A program made the translations under genes and the position numbers. The notes under the pieces were generated by a model, which saw only the letters and a program-made list of their open reading frames with translations, did no database searches and was not told where the DNA came from. A DNA stretch of 64,000 bases from Sulfuricaulis sp. (lineage in GTDB: Bacteria; Pseudomonadota; Gammaproteobacteria; Acidiferrobacterales; Sulfurifustaceae): positions 18,193 through 82,192 of the forward strand of contig NZ_JANLGY010000026.1 in NCBI RefSeq assembly GCF_024653915.1, written 5' to 3'. Within the stretch, counting starts at the first letter, position 1; the number at the start of each line of letters is the position of its first letter. Positions 18,132-27,795 of the stretch are shown here, piece after piece.

Positions 18132-19115
18132 CTACATGTTGTCCACGCTGGTATTTGACACCGCATTTTCGTCGCGTCGGGTAGCATCCATAACTGTGTC
18201 GGCAACAATATATGCTGGTCGCTCCATGGTACGGAAGTGCATTCGAGCTAGATATTCACCAATAATGCCAATAGTAAATAACTGTGCACCGGAGAAAATG
18301 GCAATGATGGACGCCAAAAATGCGAAGCCCGGCACGCTTACTCCTTCAATAAGGTACCGCCCTAAGACATAGGCCAGTATGCCTAGCCCGAGCAAGGTGA
18401 AGCCAAACCCGATCATGCTAGCCAATTGCAAGGGTATCGTACTGAAGCCGGTCACCATGTTCATGGCATGGTTGAATAATTTTCTCACATTGTAGTTAGA
18501 GACTCCTACCACACGCGGTTCGTGGCGAACCGCGATATGTGAGAAACGGGTAGTTCCCCAGGTAAGCAGCACATCAATGGAGACAAATGGGCCACGGAAA
18601 TTGCAGAAAGAGTCCCGTAGTCTGGTTCGGAAAATGCGGAAAGCACTTGCATGGCGAGCTGTTTCAGCACCCATAGCGCCTTGCAAAACTATTTTAGTAA
18701 TGCGCGATGCTTGGTCTCTCCAAAAATTATGCTGCTCTCGTTCAGGCGTGCCGTATACCACGTCACAATGCTCATCAAGCTTTTCTAATAACTTGTAAAT
18801 CTCTTCTGGGGGGTGCTGTAAATCATCGTCCATCGTAACGATGCTGGAATAGCATGCCGCTCGTATGCCGCAAAGCAGGGCGTTGTGTTGGCCGTAATTA
18901 CGGCTCAAGCGGATGCCCACGACCCGATCGTCATCGCGAGCCAGAGATTGAATAGCAGTCCAGGAGGTGTCGGTAGCGCCGTCTTCGACAAAAATTATTT
19001 CGAAGTGAATCGCCATCTCCTCCAGTGCAGATACCAAACGCCGGTGGAGAAGCGCCAAGGTTGCGGCGGAACGGAACACTGGCACAACCACTGAGATTCC
19101 AGGTTTCACGTTCAT
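18132..19115 (-). CDS. ArnC/DPM1-like GT2 glycosyltransferase with two C-terminal membrane segments
   Basis: This 327-residue protein has a GT2 domain (ISVVVPVFRSAATLALL, IIFVEDGATDTSW, the conserved LSRNYGQHNALLCGI, IVTMDDDLQHPPEEI with the metal-binding DDD) followed by two hydrophobic hairpin segments near residues 230-295. That is the layout of E. coli ArnC and of polyprenyl-phosphate sugar synthases. It likely loads a sugar onto undecaprenyl phosphate, perhaps the 4-formamido sugar made by the neighbouring enzymes (inference from ArnC handling a formamido sugar). A partner GT-C enzyme could then use it in the periplasm. Confidence 0.87.
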   Translation of the reverse strand: MNVKPGISVVVPVFRSAATLALLHRRLVSALEEMAIHFEIIFVEDGATDTSWTAIQSLARDDDRVVGIRLSRNYGQHNALLCGIRAACYSSIVTMDDDLQHPPEEIYKLLEKLDEHCDVVYGTPEREQHNFWRDQASRITKIVLQGAMGAETARHASAFRIFRTRLRDSFCNFRGPFVSIDVLLTWGTTRFSHIAVRHEPRVVGVSNYNVRKLFNHAMNMVTGFSTIPLQLASMIGFGFTLLGLGILAYVLGRYLIEGVSVPGFAFLASIIAIFSGAQLFTIGIIGEYLARMHFRTMERPAYIVADTVMDATRRDENAVSNTSVDNM

Positions 19116-19181
19116 AAGGATGCCATGGGTTGAATCATGTGAGCCTTAATTATGATTATTATACCGGTATTCGACCCTTCA

Positions 19182-21005
19182 TTAGCTTGTTGGGCGTTGA
19201 TATTTCATGCGGCGCGATAAGAAGAAAGTGGCGATTAAACCCGCGATAAATAAAGCCAGGAACCACAGGGTCAGCCTCACCCCAACTTCATGGCCTATAC
19301 CTGCATAGGTCAACTCCAGGTTTCCCGCGGAATCGGGCATCACGCACATGGTCTCGCCAAAATCAACCAGCTTGCGATGTGAAAACTGACTTACTCCATT
19401 TACCATCCAGGGCTTGCCTACGTGCACATTTGTGCTGATGCAGTGGGTAATATCCCTGGTAGCGAAGACAATCCGGTTGGGTGACCAGTACACAGGCGTA
19501 ATCGGAACCCCATTCTGTAAAAATTCTCCCTGGTAACTTGGGTCACCAATACCCAATGCCTTGCGCGTTGCCGGCGTCAGATGGGAATCTCCCGAATGGA
19601 GAACGCCGATATTAAATTTCAATGCCGCCTTGACCTCCGAAATCTGCCCCTCTTTCAATTCGATCGGCAGTCTGGAGTAATTAACAAACGGGCGCTCGCG
19701 CTGAAATGTCACTGGGGATGATCCGGATATTGTTGTGACACGCTCATGGGAAGAAACAAAAACGGTAAACGAAGCCAGAAAAATATCGACCAATATCAGA
19801 ACCAGAAGATAGGATGGTTTAATTTCAAACGCCCGAAATTTAAATGGCCGAATATCACCCACCCTAACGGCATAAATCAGAACGGCACCCACGACAAGCG
19901 GGCTCAGCAATCGCAATCTGGTTGTGCAGAGATGTGAGTCAAAGGTCGGAATTAGCTTGAGCAGGTACTGGAATTGAAAAGGATAGGTGTCGCCCGAGTA
20001 AGCAGCCAGCAGAAAAACAAAGGGAACAAGATAGATCGACTTTCGCGTCCGCCAAACCAGCAGTAAGACAAGCAAGATTGCCACAATGCCTAAATAATTG
20101 GCCTGTTCGTGGACTCCTGTGCAGGTAAGAGAGTTGCAGGTAAGAGAGTCCAATAGAACTTCCCGATACGACAAATAGGGCCAGGACGCAAATTTAAATA
20201 TCTCAAAAAACTCGACGTGAAAACCCCCGACTGCTTTTCTCGGGAAGTCGAGCATCACTGGCAACAGGGTAACGAAACGATATGTCGCGAGCAATCCAAA
20301 GCCAATGAAAGCCTGAACTATCCAGAGTGACATCCTGCGAATATCAATTACCTTTGTCCAGACCTGCCATATAAAAACCACCCCCAGCACCAGCAGCATA
20401 TATTGGAAGGTATAAAGCGGGCCGTCGCAAAACGCGAGCGCAAGCAGTAAACCGAATGTAAATCCGGCATACCAACGGCTTGCGAAATTCAGCAGCAGAT
20501 ATAGCAAGGCGGGTAACACCAAGATATTCAGAAATATGATATGTCCGGCATAAAGATGCCAAGCAAGCGCATTGCCAAAAAGGACATAGAGTGTAAAAAA
20601 TAGTTGCTGAAATGGGCTCAGCTTGAAATGCCCAGCCAATTTCCAGCAGCCTGCGTAGCCAACCAGATAGTAAGCAACGAGAGCAAGCCGTAGTCCGACA
20701 TAGGGTCCAAAAAGGATTGAGAGGCCACCGAATAAACCGTAGGGCGCAAATTGGGAATTTATCAGCGGCATGCCACCGGCTATCCATGGGTTGTTTCCTG
20801 GCCATTGGCCGAAATACACAAGCGTCTGCTGGATAGCTCCGAAGCGTTGCTCAACTTGATCCCAATCCCATTTTCCATCCAGTTCAAAAATGATGGGTAA
20901 AAATGAGATGGGGGACAGATAAATTAGCAGTATGAAAATACCAAGAAAAACGAATGCACGCTGCCCCAGCTTCACGGATAGTCGGCTTGTAAGGGCGATT
21001 TGCAT
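19182..21005 (-). CDS. Large polytopic membrane protein, possible GT-C glycosyltransferase
   Basis: This 607-residue protein has about 11-12 hydrophobic segments over the first 420 residues, a periplasmic-like domain of about 140 residues (VFVSSHERVTTISGSSPV to MCVMPDSAGNLELTY) and a final transmembrane helix with an Arg/Lys tail. The first loop has FELDGKWDWDQVEQRFG, an acidic loop placed as in GT-C enzymes. The overall plan recalls YfhO-like proteins. I cannot assign a substrate. The location between a Gmd-like gene and the ArnC-like gene suggests sugar transfer from a lipid carrier. Confidence 0.65.
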   Translation of the reverse strand: MQIALTSRLSVKLGQRAFVFLGIFILLIYLSPISFLPIIFELDGKWDWDQVEQRFGAIQQTLVYFGQWPGNNPWIAGGMPLINSQFAPYGLFGGLSILFGPYVGLRLALVAYYLVGYAGCWKLAGHFKLSPFQQLFFTLYVLFGNALAWHLYAGHIIFLNILVLPALLYLLLNFASRWYAGFTFGLLLALAFCDGPLYTFQYMLLVLGVVFIWQVWTKVIDIRRMSLWIVQAFIGFGLLATYRFVTLLPVMLDFPRKAVGGFHVEFFEIFKFASWPYLSYREVLLDSLTCNSLTCTGVHEQANYLGIVAILLVLLLVWRTRKSIYLVPFVFLLAAYSGDTYPFQFQYLLKLIPTFDSHLCTTRLRLLSPLVVGAVLIYAVRVGDIRPFKFRAFEIKPSYLLVLILVDIFLASFTVFVSSHERVTTISGSSPVTFQRERPFVNYSRLPIELKEGQISEVKAALKFNIGVLHSGDSHLTPATRKALGIGDPSYQGEFLQNGVPITPVYWSPNRIVFATRDITHCISTNVHVGKPWMVNGVSQFSHRKLVDFGETMCVMPDSAGNLELTYAGIGHEVGVRLTLWFLALFIAGLIATFFLSRRMKYQRPTS

Positions 21006-21020
21006 AATATATTGATTTTG

Positions 21021-21989
21021 TTACAGGGGTGCATCAGCATTTAATTGCGCATTCACCATCAACCGCACTACGTCGTGCATTTTATACCGCGCCTGCCATC
21101 CCAGCTTTTCACAAGCCTTCGCCGGATTTCCGTGGCCAACCATAAGATCGGTGGGTCGTAGCAGAGTCTTGTCTATTACAACGTGATCGCGCCAATTGAG
21201 CCCCACACAAGAGAAGGCCACGTCTACAAACTTTTCGAGACTGTAGCTCTCCCCCGTTGCAATCACAAAGTCATCTGGGATGTCCTGCTGCATCATCAGC
21301 CACATGGCCTCGATATATTCCGGCGCCCAACCCCAATCACGCCGGATCGAAATATTCCCCAAATACAGTTTCTCATCGCTTCCTGAAGCGATTCTACAGG
21401 CGGCAGCAACAATCTTTTTGGTCACAAAACGTTCCGGCCGTAGTGGTGACTCATGGTTAAAGAGAATGCCGGAGCACGCAAACATTCCATAGGCCTCGCG
21501 ATAATTCGCCACTTCCCAGAACGCGGCTGATTTCGCTACGGCATAGGGACTCCTCGGCCGAAATGGAGCGGACTCATCTGCCGGAGTGCCACCTGTATCA
21601 CCAAAACACTCACTCGAACCCGCGTTGTAGAATTTGATTGGTTTGGAATAAAAACGTATCGCCTCGAGAAAATTTAACGTGCCAACACTGATACTATCCA
21701 AAGTTTCTACCGGTTGCTGAAATGACAGCCCCACGGAACTTTGACCCGCCAGGTTATAGACCTCGTCGGGCTGTATCTTCATGAGGGCCTGTAAAACACT
21801 GCGGAAATCATTAATGGCAACCGATTCCAGGTTTATGCGATTGCAGATCCCTAATCGTGTCAGGTTGTGAAACGATGACATTTGTGCGTCACGAGAAGTG
21901 CCGCAAACTACATACCCCTTACCAAGCAGAAACTTTGCAAGATAGGCCCCGTCCTGTCCTGACACTCCACATATAAGAGCTTTTTTCAT
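21021..21989 (-). CDS. GDP-mannose 4,6-dehydratase-like protein (second copy)
   Basis: This extended SDR of 322 residues is clearly of the Gmd family: [45 protein letters not shown] with the catalytic Ser/Glu, [13 protein letters not shown] with YxxxK, NHESPLRPERFVTKKI, and LYLGNISIRRDWGWAPEYIEAMW. It is about 50 residues shorter than the Gmd at 25235-26353 and differs at many positions. It may make GDP-4-keto-6-deoxymannose for another product, or act as a reductase/epimerase on it. A 164-base AT-rich gap with nothing recognisable lies upstream. Confidence 0.85.
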   Translation of the reverse strand: MKKALICGVSGQDGAYLAKFLLGKGYVVCGTSRDAQMSSFHNLTRLGICNRINLESVAINDFRSVLQALMKIQPDEVYNLAGQSSVGLSFQQPVETLDSISVGTLNFLEAIRFYSKPIKFYNAGSSECFGDTGGTPADESAPFRPRSPYAVAKSAAFWEVANYREAYGMFACSGILFNHESPLRPERFVTKKIVAAACRIASGSDEKLYLGNISIRRDWGWAPEYIEAMWLMMQQDIPDDFVIATGESYSLEKFVDVAFSCVGLNWRDHVVIDKTLLRPTDLMVGHGNPAKACEKLGWQARYKMHDVVRLMVNAQLNADAPL

Positions 21990-22153
21990 AAAAGTTATTT
22001 TATAAGTCGAGGGTTCAACACATTGCTTATATCTGTGTTCATGATCTGGAAACAGTTATTACAGCAGGACATTTCGACATGTATTTATCCAACGCACATA
22101 TTTCATAATGCCAAATAGCATAGGAACGTATGCAGGCACACCCGTTATCGTGC

Positions 22154-23098
22154 TTATGCAACATAACATCTGCTTTTATTTTTTATGGCAGCCAACATCA
22201 CAAAAGCTCCTGGCAGGGAAGATACCCACAACACCAATAGAAATAACAGCGACAGAGCAATTGCCAACTGCCCATCGGCCCCTCCAGTCACAAGGAGACC
22301 GACCAGAACGCCTTCGCGCACACCAAGGCCACCTATGGAAATCGGGAGGCTGGCGGCTACGGCAACAACAGGTATGACAACAAGATAGGTAACGAATGGC
22401 AATTCAAGACCAATGCTGCGCCCCAAATAATAGTAGATAAAGATAACTAACCCTTGCATGGCTACAGTGAGCCCGATAGCCGCAAGGATGATTTTTTTTG
22501 CAGATCTGTAGGAATGACACAGACTGATGATTTCCAGCAGGCCTTTGCGTACACGGGTATGCTGATATTTACGCGCCAGTCTTTCGATCAGGCCTATGAA
22601 ACGAGAAGTAAGGAACAGCCAAGAGCCAGTAATAACTACCAGCACTGCTATCAAGAGAAATATTTTTCTGGAACCGACCAGGTTAACATCCAGGGACAGA
22701 AGAAGACCAGTTGCTCCAATGGCCAGTACAACGACTAGACCAATAATTCTATCGACTATCGCTGACGCGATAAGTATCTTGGCACTTAAACCACGCAGAG
22801 TTAGATGCAAAGTTCGTATAGCATCCCCACCCATACCCGTTGGTAAAACGTTGTTAAAAAATATCCCCAGATAGTAGCTGGGCAGTACCTTGAGAAACGG
22901 CGGCGAGGTGCCTCTATACCTGAAAAGCAGCCACCATCGAAGTCCCCCAAGCAAGAACACAGAGATATGAAGACCAATTGCACCGATGATTTGTATCGGC
23001 TTAATCAATGTCAGAATCTTTGCGATGTTATCGCCATCAACACTGGAAAACAGCCAGTAGATTAATCCGCATGTTATGAGTATTTTTACAAATACCAA
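22154..23098 (-). CDS. UPF0104/AglD-like lysylphosphatidylglycerol synthase TM-region protein
   Basis: This 314-residue integral membrane protein has about 8 segments. Family marks are GGLRWWLLFRYRG, SYYLGIFFNNVLPTGMGGDAIR and SLPISIGGLGVREGVLVGLL. Members of this family occur in cell-envelope and polysaccharide loci and in lipid flipping. No catalytic domain is attached. The start used is a TTG at 23098 with no good ribosome site; an upstream CTG after GGAG is another option, so the N-terminus is uncertain. Confidence 0.82.
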   Translation of the reverse strand: MVFVKILITCGLIYWLFSSVDGDNIAKILTLIKPIQIIGAIGLHISVFLLGGLRWWLLFRYRGTSPPFLKVLPSYYLGIFFNNVLPTGMGGDAIRTLHLTLRGLSAKILIASAIVDRIIGLVVVLAIGATGLLLSLDVNLVGSRKIFLLIAVLVVITGSWLFLTSRFIGLIERLARKYQHTRVRKGLLEIISLCHSYRSAKKIILAAIGLTVAMQGLVIFIYYYLGRSIGLELPFVTYLVVIPVVAVAASLPISIGGLGVREGVLVGLLVTGGADGQLAIALSLLFLLVLWVSSLPGAFVMLAAIKNKSRCYVA

Positions 23099-23234
23099 GG
23101 CTGTTATTTTTTTCTTATCCAGGTCGTGTACTCCAAATCTATTACGGGATCTATTAATTTCCTAGGTGCTAATATTTCATGGCAATAGAACAGATCAGAG
23201 CGCGAGCCTTTTCCAGCCTAGCAATAAGATTTTG

Positions 23235-23447
23235 CTAAAAATAGAGCAGGAACGCTGTTCCTGCTTCACTCAGATCAATGATCACAAGCCGTCGATGGGC
23301 CAAGCCGGTTCGGCTGTTCGTAGAGAGCCAGAGTCCTTCACCATCCGGCCCCCGCATGCGCATGGCATCACGCATCCGCACCAGTTCTTCCTGGTCAGCC
23401 GGCGCTGCCTGCTGCCCGTAGGCGAACACGCCAGCGATACCGCACAT
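23235..23447 (-). pseudogene. Truncated asparagine synthase (AsnB-type) N-terminal stub
   Basis: The frame begins MCGIAGVFAYGQQ, the start of a class II glutamine amidotransferase with the nucleophile Cys2, and continues through MRMRGPDGEGLW and GLAHRRLVIIDLSEAG. It then stops after 70 codons, where a real AsnB protein has about 600. The rest of the glutaminase domain and the whole synthetase domain are missing. The ATG directly follows the TAG of the upstream methyltransferase gene. This is the 5' scar of a deleted operon gene; a functional short protein is unlikely. Confidence 0.8.
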
Positions 23448-24176
23448 CTACTTAACTGCCACAGCCAGAAGGTTCTGCGTGAGGATATGGTCCTTTCCGC
23501 CAGCACCCGTCTCGGCCGCCAGATACAAGCGCAGAATCCCACGAATGCACTTCCAAACTATCCAGCGTGCCGCGCTTCGGATCCCGCGTGGAACAGGCGT
23601 ATCCTCGTAAGACTTGATGGAGGAAAAACCATAAGCCAGGAACAACTGACTGATAGCTTCACGCGTAAACGCCTGCTCATGGGTCAGATCGCCATATCGA
23701 ATCATGCCAAAAAACGGTGAACCTCCGTTTGGCGTATGCACAATACAACGCCCGCCACAGCGGAGAACGCGATGAGTTGCAGCAGCAAACTCCATGAGTT
23801 CGTCCTTCGTCAGGTGCTCAATGACATCGAAGGCCACAACAACATCCACGCTCTCGTTCGCCTGAGCACGTAGAGCGCTGAAAAGATCACCCTCTCTCAC
23901 GCCATCGATACCTAGGCGCCGTGCCGCGGCGACCTGTTCTGGAGAACGGTCAAATCCAGTGACATTCTGGTACCCTAACCGACGCGCAAAATGAATCAAC
24001 GCTCCATGGCCACAGCCGACCTCTACAATAACGGCGTTCCTGTCATATGGAAAATGAAGACGGATGAGGCGCTCAAGATAACTCGAGCGAGGGGCAAGAT
24101 TTTCGATGGACGCAGGGGCTGGCGACGTGAGTCGGCTCTGGACATATCTTTGATAAAGAACTTCCCGATAGTCCAT
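23448..24176 (-). CDS. Class I SAM-dependent methyltransferase
   Basis: This 242-residue methyltransferase has VIVEVGCGHGALIHFARRL (motif I), VTGFDRSPEQVAAARRLGI (motif II), and VDVVVAFDVIEHLTKDELMEF with the motif II/III acidic pair typical of UbiE/UbiG-like folds. The following GGRCIVHTPNGGSPFFGMIRYGDLTHEQAFT resembles methyltransferases of polysaccharide loci. Acceptor unknown; a sugar or lipid-linked sugar is likely. It is flanked by fcl and the asnB stub. Confidence 0.85.
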   Translation of the reverse strand: MDYREVLYQRYVQSRLTSPAPASIENLAPRSSYLERLIRLHFPYDRNAVIVEVGCGHGALIHFARRLGYQNVTGFDRSPEQVAAARRLGIDGVREGDLFSALRAQANESVDVVVAFDVIEHLTKDELMEFAAATHRVLRCGGRCIVHTPNGGSPFFGMIRYGDLTHEQAFTREAISQLFLAYGFSSIKSYEDTPVPRGIRSAARWIVWKCIRGILRLYLAAETGAGGKDHILTQNLLAVAVK

Positions 24177-24283
24177 TTATTCCCTCGCCATATCGCTTCG
24201 TGTGCCAGGCTGACATCTGGCCCGATTCACGTAACCCAAGAAAATACCGGATCTGCCCTGGTGTCGGTTATGCACTAAGAGAC

Positions 24284-25231
24284 TTATACCGCGTGGGTGA
24301 TGTTCTTCAAAAAATCCGAGTAGGCTTTGGATATTCCTTCCCTGAGGTTGGTCTTGGCTTGCCAGCCAAGTGCGAGCAACCGAGAAACATCCAACAGCTT
24401 GCGAGGTGTGCCATCCGGTTTCGAGCCGTCGAATACCAGCGTTCCATGAAACTCAACGACTTGCGCCACAAGTTCTGCCAGTTCATGTATGGTAACCTCC
24501 CGGCCTGAACCGATGTTTATAAACTCACCGATCTCCTTGGCGTTGCGGCCCTCCATCAGAAAAACACATGCATCAGCGAGGTCATCGCTGTACAGAAATT
24601 CTCGCCGCGGTGTTCCCGTGCCCCAGACCACAACTTCCTTCCCCCCATTCGTTTTGGCCTCATGCATTTTTCTGATCAGCGCAGGCAACACATGGGAATT
24701 CTGCAAATCGTAATTGTCACCCGGGCCATAGAGATTAGTTGGCATGGCACTGATGTAATTTGTACCGTACTGGCGGTTGTAGGCATCGCACATCTTGATG
24801 CCGGCGATCTTGGCGATGGCATAAGGCTCGTTGGTGGGTTCGAGCAAGCCCGTCAGCAGGTGCTCCTCTTTCATCGGTTGCGGGGCGTACTTGGGGTAAA
24901 TACAACTCGATCCGAGGAACATGAGTTTTTTCACGCCGTGCCGATACGAAGCGTGAATGACGTTCGACTCGATCATCAGGTTCTGGTAGATGAAATCGGC
25001 CCGGTAAGTGTTGTTGGCGTGGATGCCGCCAACCCTGGCGGCGGCAAGAAAAACATATTCCGGCCGCTCGCGCGCAAAGAACTCATCCACCGCCCGCTGG
25101 TCAAGCAAATCCAGCTCCGCGTGGGTGCGCAACGACAAATTGGAATATCCGCCCGATCGAAGCCTGCGGGTAATCGCCGAACCCACCAGTCCGCGATGGC
25201 CGGCGATATAAATCTTGCTGTCGGGTTTCAT
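24284..25231 (-). CDS. fcl: GDP-L-fucose synthase
   Basis: This bifunctional epimerase/NADPH reductase converts GDP-4-keto-6-deoxymannose to GDP-L-fucose. The 315-residue protein has [47 protein letters not shown] with the catalytic Ser, [15 protein letters not shown] with Yxxx[14 protein letters not shown], and [14 protein letters not shown], all standard for WcaG. It lies 3 bases downstream of gmd, and manC precedes that, so the three consecutive steps to GDP-fucose are encoded together. Confidence 0.95.
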   Translation of the reverse strand: MKPDSKIYIAGHRGLVGSAITRRLRSGGYSNLSLRTHAELDLLDQRAVDEFFARERPEYVFLAAARVGGIHANNTYRADFIYQNLMIESNVIHASYRHGVKKLMFLGSSCIYPKYAPQPMKEEHLLTGLLEPTNEPYAIAKIAGIKMCDAYNRQYGTNYISAMPTNLYGPGDNYDLQNSHVLPALIRKMHEAKTNGGKEVVVWGTGTPRREFLYSDDLADACVFLMEGRNAKEIGEFINIGSGREVTIHELAELVAQVVEFHGTLVFDGSKPDGTPRKLLDVSRLLALGWQAKTNLREGISKAYSDFLKNITHAV

Positions 25232-25234
25232 GGT

Positions 25235-26353
25235 CTATTCGTGATAATCGTAGGCAGAGTAGCCATGCCGCTTCACCAGTTCGTCACGCTCGGCCGCTTT
25301 CAGGTCCTCGCGTACCATCTCGGCGACCAAGTCCTTGAACTTGATCTTGGGTTTCCAGCCTAGCTTCTTTTTAGCCTTGGACGCATCGCCCAGCAGAGTC
25401 TCCACTTCCGTCGGACGGAAATAGCGCGAATCGACGCGCACGACGACCTGGTCCTTGCGCGGATCGGCCTTGCCCTTGCCATCGACTGCGCTGATCACTC
25501 CTGTTTCTTTCAACCCTTTGCCACGCCATTCAATCCTCATTCCAATCTCTTTGGCGGCAGCGTTCACAAAATCGCGGACGCTGTACTGCTCGCCGGTGGC
25601 GATGACAAAATCCTCCGGATTCTTCTGCTGCAACACCAGCCACTGCGCCTCAACGAAGTCGCGCGCGTGGCCCCAATCACGTTTGGCATCCAGGTTGCCG
25701 AGGTAGAGACAGTTCTGCAGACCCAGCTTGATGCGTACCAGTGCCCGGGTGATCTTGCGCGTAACAAATGTCTCACCGCGCGTCGGCGATTCATGATTGA
25801 AAAGGATGCCGTTGCAGGCATATAGGCCATAGGCCTCGCGGTAATTCACCGTTATCCAGTAGGCATAGAGCTTGGCCACGGCATAGGGTGAACGTGGATA
25901 AAACGGTGTTGTCTCACGCTGGGGTATCTCCTGGACCTTGCCATACAGTTCCGAGGTCGAGGCCTGGTAAAAACGGGTTTTCTTTTCCAAGCCCAGGATT
26001 CGTATGGCTTCCAGCAAGCGCAACGCGCCCAGAGCATCGGAATCCGCCGTGTATTCCGGTTCCTCGAACGACACGGCCACGTGACTCTGGGCGGCGAGAT
26101 TATAGATCTCATCTGGCTGAACCTGCTGCACAATGCGAATCAAACTGCTGGAATCGGTCATATCGCCATAGTGCAGGACAAATTTACGTGCCTTCACATG
26201 TGGGTCTTGGTACAGGTGATCAATTCGATCTGTGTTGAACAGTGACGTCCGACGCTTAATGCCGTGCACCTCATAGCCTTTCTTTAACAAGAATTCAGCC
26301 AAGTAGGCTCCGTCCTGGCCGGTGATACCCGTGATAAGCGCTTTTTTAGCCAT
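25235..26353 (-). CDS. gmd: GDP-mannose 4,6-dehydratase
   Basis: The enzyme converts GDP-D-mannose to GDP-4-keto-6-deoxymannose. The 372 residues match the family length. Motifs: [72 protein letters not shown] with the catalytic Thr/Glu, [13 protein letters not shown] with Yxxx[17 protein letters not shown] and [15 protein letters not shown]. It sits between manC (2-base gap) and fcl (3-base gap). A shorter, divergent paralogue is at 21021-21989. Confidence 0.96.
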   Translation of the reverse strand: MAKKALITGITGQDGAYLAEFLLKKGYEVHGIKRRTSLFNTDRIDHLYQDPHVKARKFVLHYGDMTDSSSLIRIVQQVQPDEIYNLAAQSHVAVSFEEPEYTADSDALGALRLLEAIRILGLEKKTRFYQASTSELYGKVQEIPQRETTPFYPRSPYAVAKLYAYWITVNYREAYGLYACNGILFNHESPTRGETFVTRKITRALVRIKLGLQNCLYLGNLDAKRDWGHARDFVEAQWLVLQQKNPEDFVIATGEQYSVRDFVNAAAKEIGMRIEWRGKGLKETGVISAVDGKGKADPRKDQVVVRVDSRYFRPTEVETLLGDASKAKKKLGWKPKIKFKDLVAEMVREDLKAAERDELVKRHGYSAYDYHE

Positions 26354-26355
26354 CT

Positions 26356-27759
26356 TTATTTTGTCCGGTTGTATTTGTCTTCGAACCGCACGATGTCGTC
26401 TTCGCCGAGATAGCTTCCGGATTGCACCTCGATAATTTCGAGCGGGATGTTGCCGAGATTCTCCAGCCGGTGCTTCGTGCCCAGCGGAATATAGGTCGAT
26501 TGGTTTTCCGTCAGCATGAACACCTCTTCACCTTTCGTTACTCGGGCCGTTCCCTTGACCACGATCCAGTGTTCGGCACGATGATGATGCATCTGCAACG
26601 ACAATGCCGCGCCGGGATTGACCATCAGGCGTTTAACCTGAAAGCGTGGCCCGGCGTCGATCCCTTCATAAGAACCCCATGGGCGATACACTCGCCGGTG
26701 CGTTTGATATTCGCTGCGTTTCTCGCTCTTTAATCGACTGACCACTTCTTTCACATCTTGCGCATGATTTTTATGAGCCACCAGGACAGCATCCGGGGTT
26801 TCAACAACGATAATATCATCGAGCCCTACAGCAGCCAGGAAACGATGTTGCGAAATCAGCAGGGTATTCTGCGTCGCATGCATAAATACATCTCCCTGCA
26901 CCACGTTCCCCTCTGCGTCACGCGTGGAGGCCTCCCACAGGGACGACCAGGCGCCGATATCCGACCATCCTGCATCCAGCGCTACTACCGCCGCCCGACT
27001 GGTTGCTTCCATGACGGCGTAATCGATGGAATTTGACTGGCAACTGCCGAATGCCTGCGCATTGATGCGATAGAAGTCAGCATCGCGGTGGCCCTGCTCG
27101 TGAGCGGTTTTGCACGCTTCCAGCATGGCGGGGTGAAATCGTTTCAGTTCGTCGAGCCAGACAGAAGCCAGCATCATGAACATGCCGCTGTTCCACAAAT
27201 ATTCACCTGAGGTAAAATACTTCTCGGCAGTTTTGGCATCCGGTTTTTCCACAAAAGCTTCAACCGCATTGCCATTTCCACGTTTGATATATCCGTAGCC
27301 AGTTTCCGGCATCGTCGGCACGATGCCAAAGGTAACCAGATGGCCTTTCTGTGCCAGAGAAGCGCCTTCTCCAACAGCGGCATGAAACTTTTGAGTATTC
27401 TTGATGACATGATCTGCCGGCATGACCAGCATCAACGCGTCATTGGATGAATGCTTCATAAGCGCCAGCGCGGCCAGCGTCAACGCCGGGGCCGTGTTGC
27501 GCCCCGCCGGTTCCAGAATAATATCCGCCGGAACTTTTCCTATCTGCCGTAATTGCTCGGCAATCAGGAATCGGTGTTCCTCATTACACACCAACAAAGG
27601 CGCCGCCACTTCTTTCATGCCATCAAGGCGTGAAACCGTTTGCTGGAGCAATGTTTGCTCGCCCAGCAGACACAACAGCTGCTTGGGATAATGTTCGCGT
27701 GAAAGCGGCCATAACCGCGTCCCGGAACCGCCAGACAGAATGACAGGATTGATTTTCAT
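26356..27759 (-). CDS. manC: Mannose-1-phosphate guanylyltransferase / mannose-6-phosphate isomerase
   Basis: This 467-residue protein makes GDP-mannose. The N-terminal nucleotidyltransferase has [21 protein letters not shown] (the GTP-binding signature), VMPADHVI, and [14 protein letters not shown]. The C-terminal cupin carries [35 protein letters not shown] with the metal-binding histidines, and [17 protein letters not shown]. Length and order fit the fused type II enzymes (AlgA/ManC/CpsB). It feeds gmd and fcl directly downstream. Confidence 0.95.
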   Translation of the reverse strand: MKINPVILSGGSGTRLWPLSREHYPKQLLCLLGEQTLLQQTVSRLDGMKEVAAPLLVCNEEHRFLIAEQLRQIGKVPADIILEPAGRNTAPALTLAALALMKHSSNDALMLVMPADHVIKNTQKFHAAVGEGASLAQKGHLVTFGIVPTMPETGYGYIKRGNGNAVEAFVEKPDAKTAEKYFTSGEYLWNSGMFMMLASVWLDELKRFHPAMLEACKTAHEQGHRDADFYRINAQAFGSCQSNSIDYAVMEATSRAAVVALDAGWSDIGAWSSLWEASTRDAEGNVVQGDVFMHATQNTLLISQHRFLAAVGLDDIIVVETPDAVLVAHKNHAQDVKEVVSRLKSEKRSEYQTHRRVYRPWGSYEGIDAGPRFQVKRLMVNPGAALSLQMHHHRAEHWIVVKGTARVTKGEEVFMLTENQSTYIPLGTKHRLENLGNIPLEIIEVQSGSYLGEDDIVRFEDKYNRTK

Positions 27760-27795
27760 GAACGCAGAATTTTCACCATCAGGAAAGGGAATTCA

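Noticed and set aside
17899..18132. A 77-codon frame in the GC-rich gap
   Set aside because: No ribosome site, no family, overlap with both neighbours' ends, and composition unlike the neighbours.
26985..26992. Another GGCGGTAG (minus strand) inside manC
   Set aside because: It matches only the first 8 bases of ops, lacks the following GTG, and lies inside a coding region, so it is likely chance.
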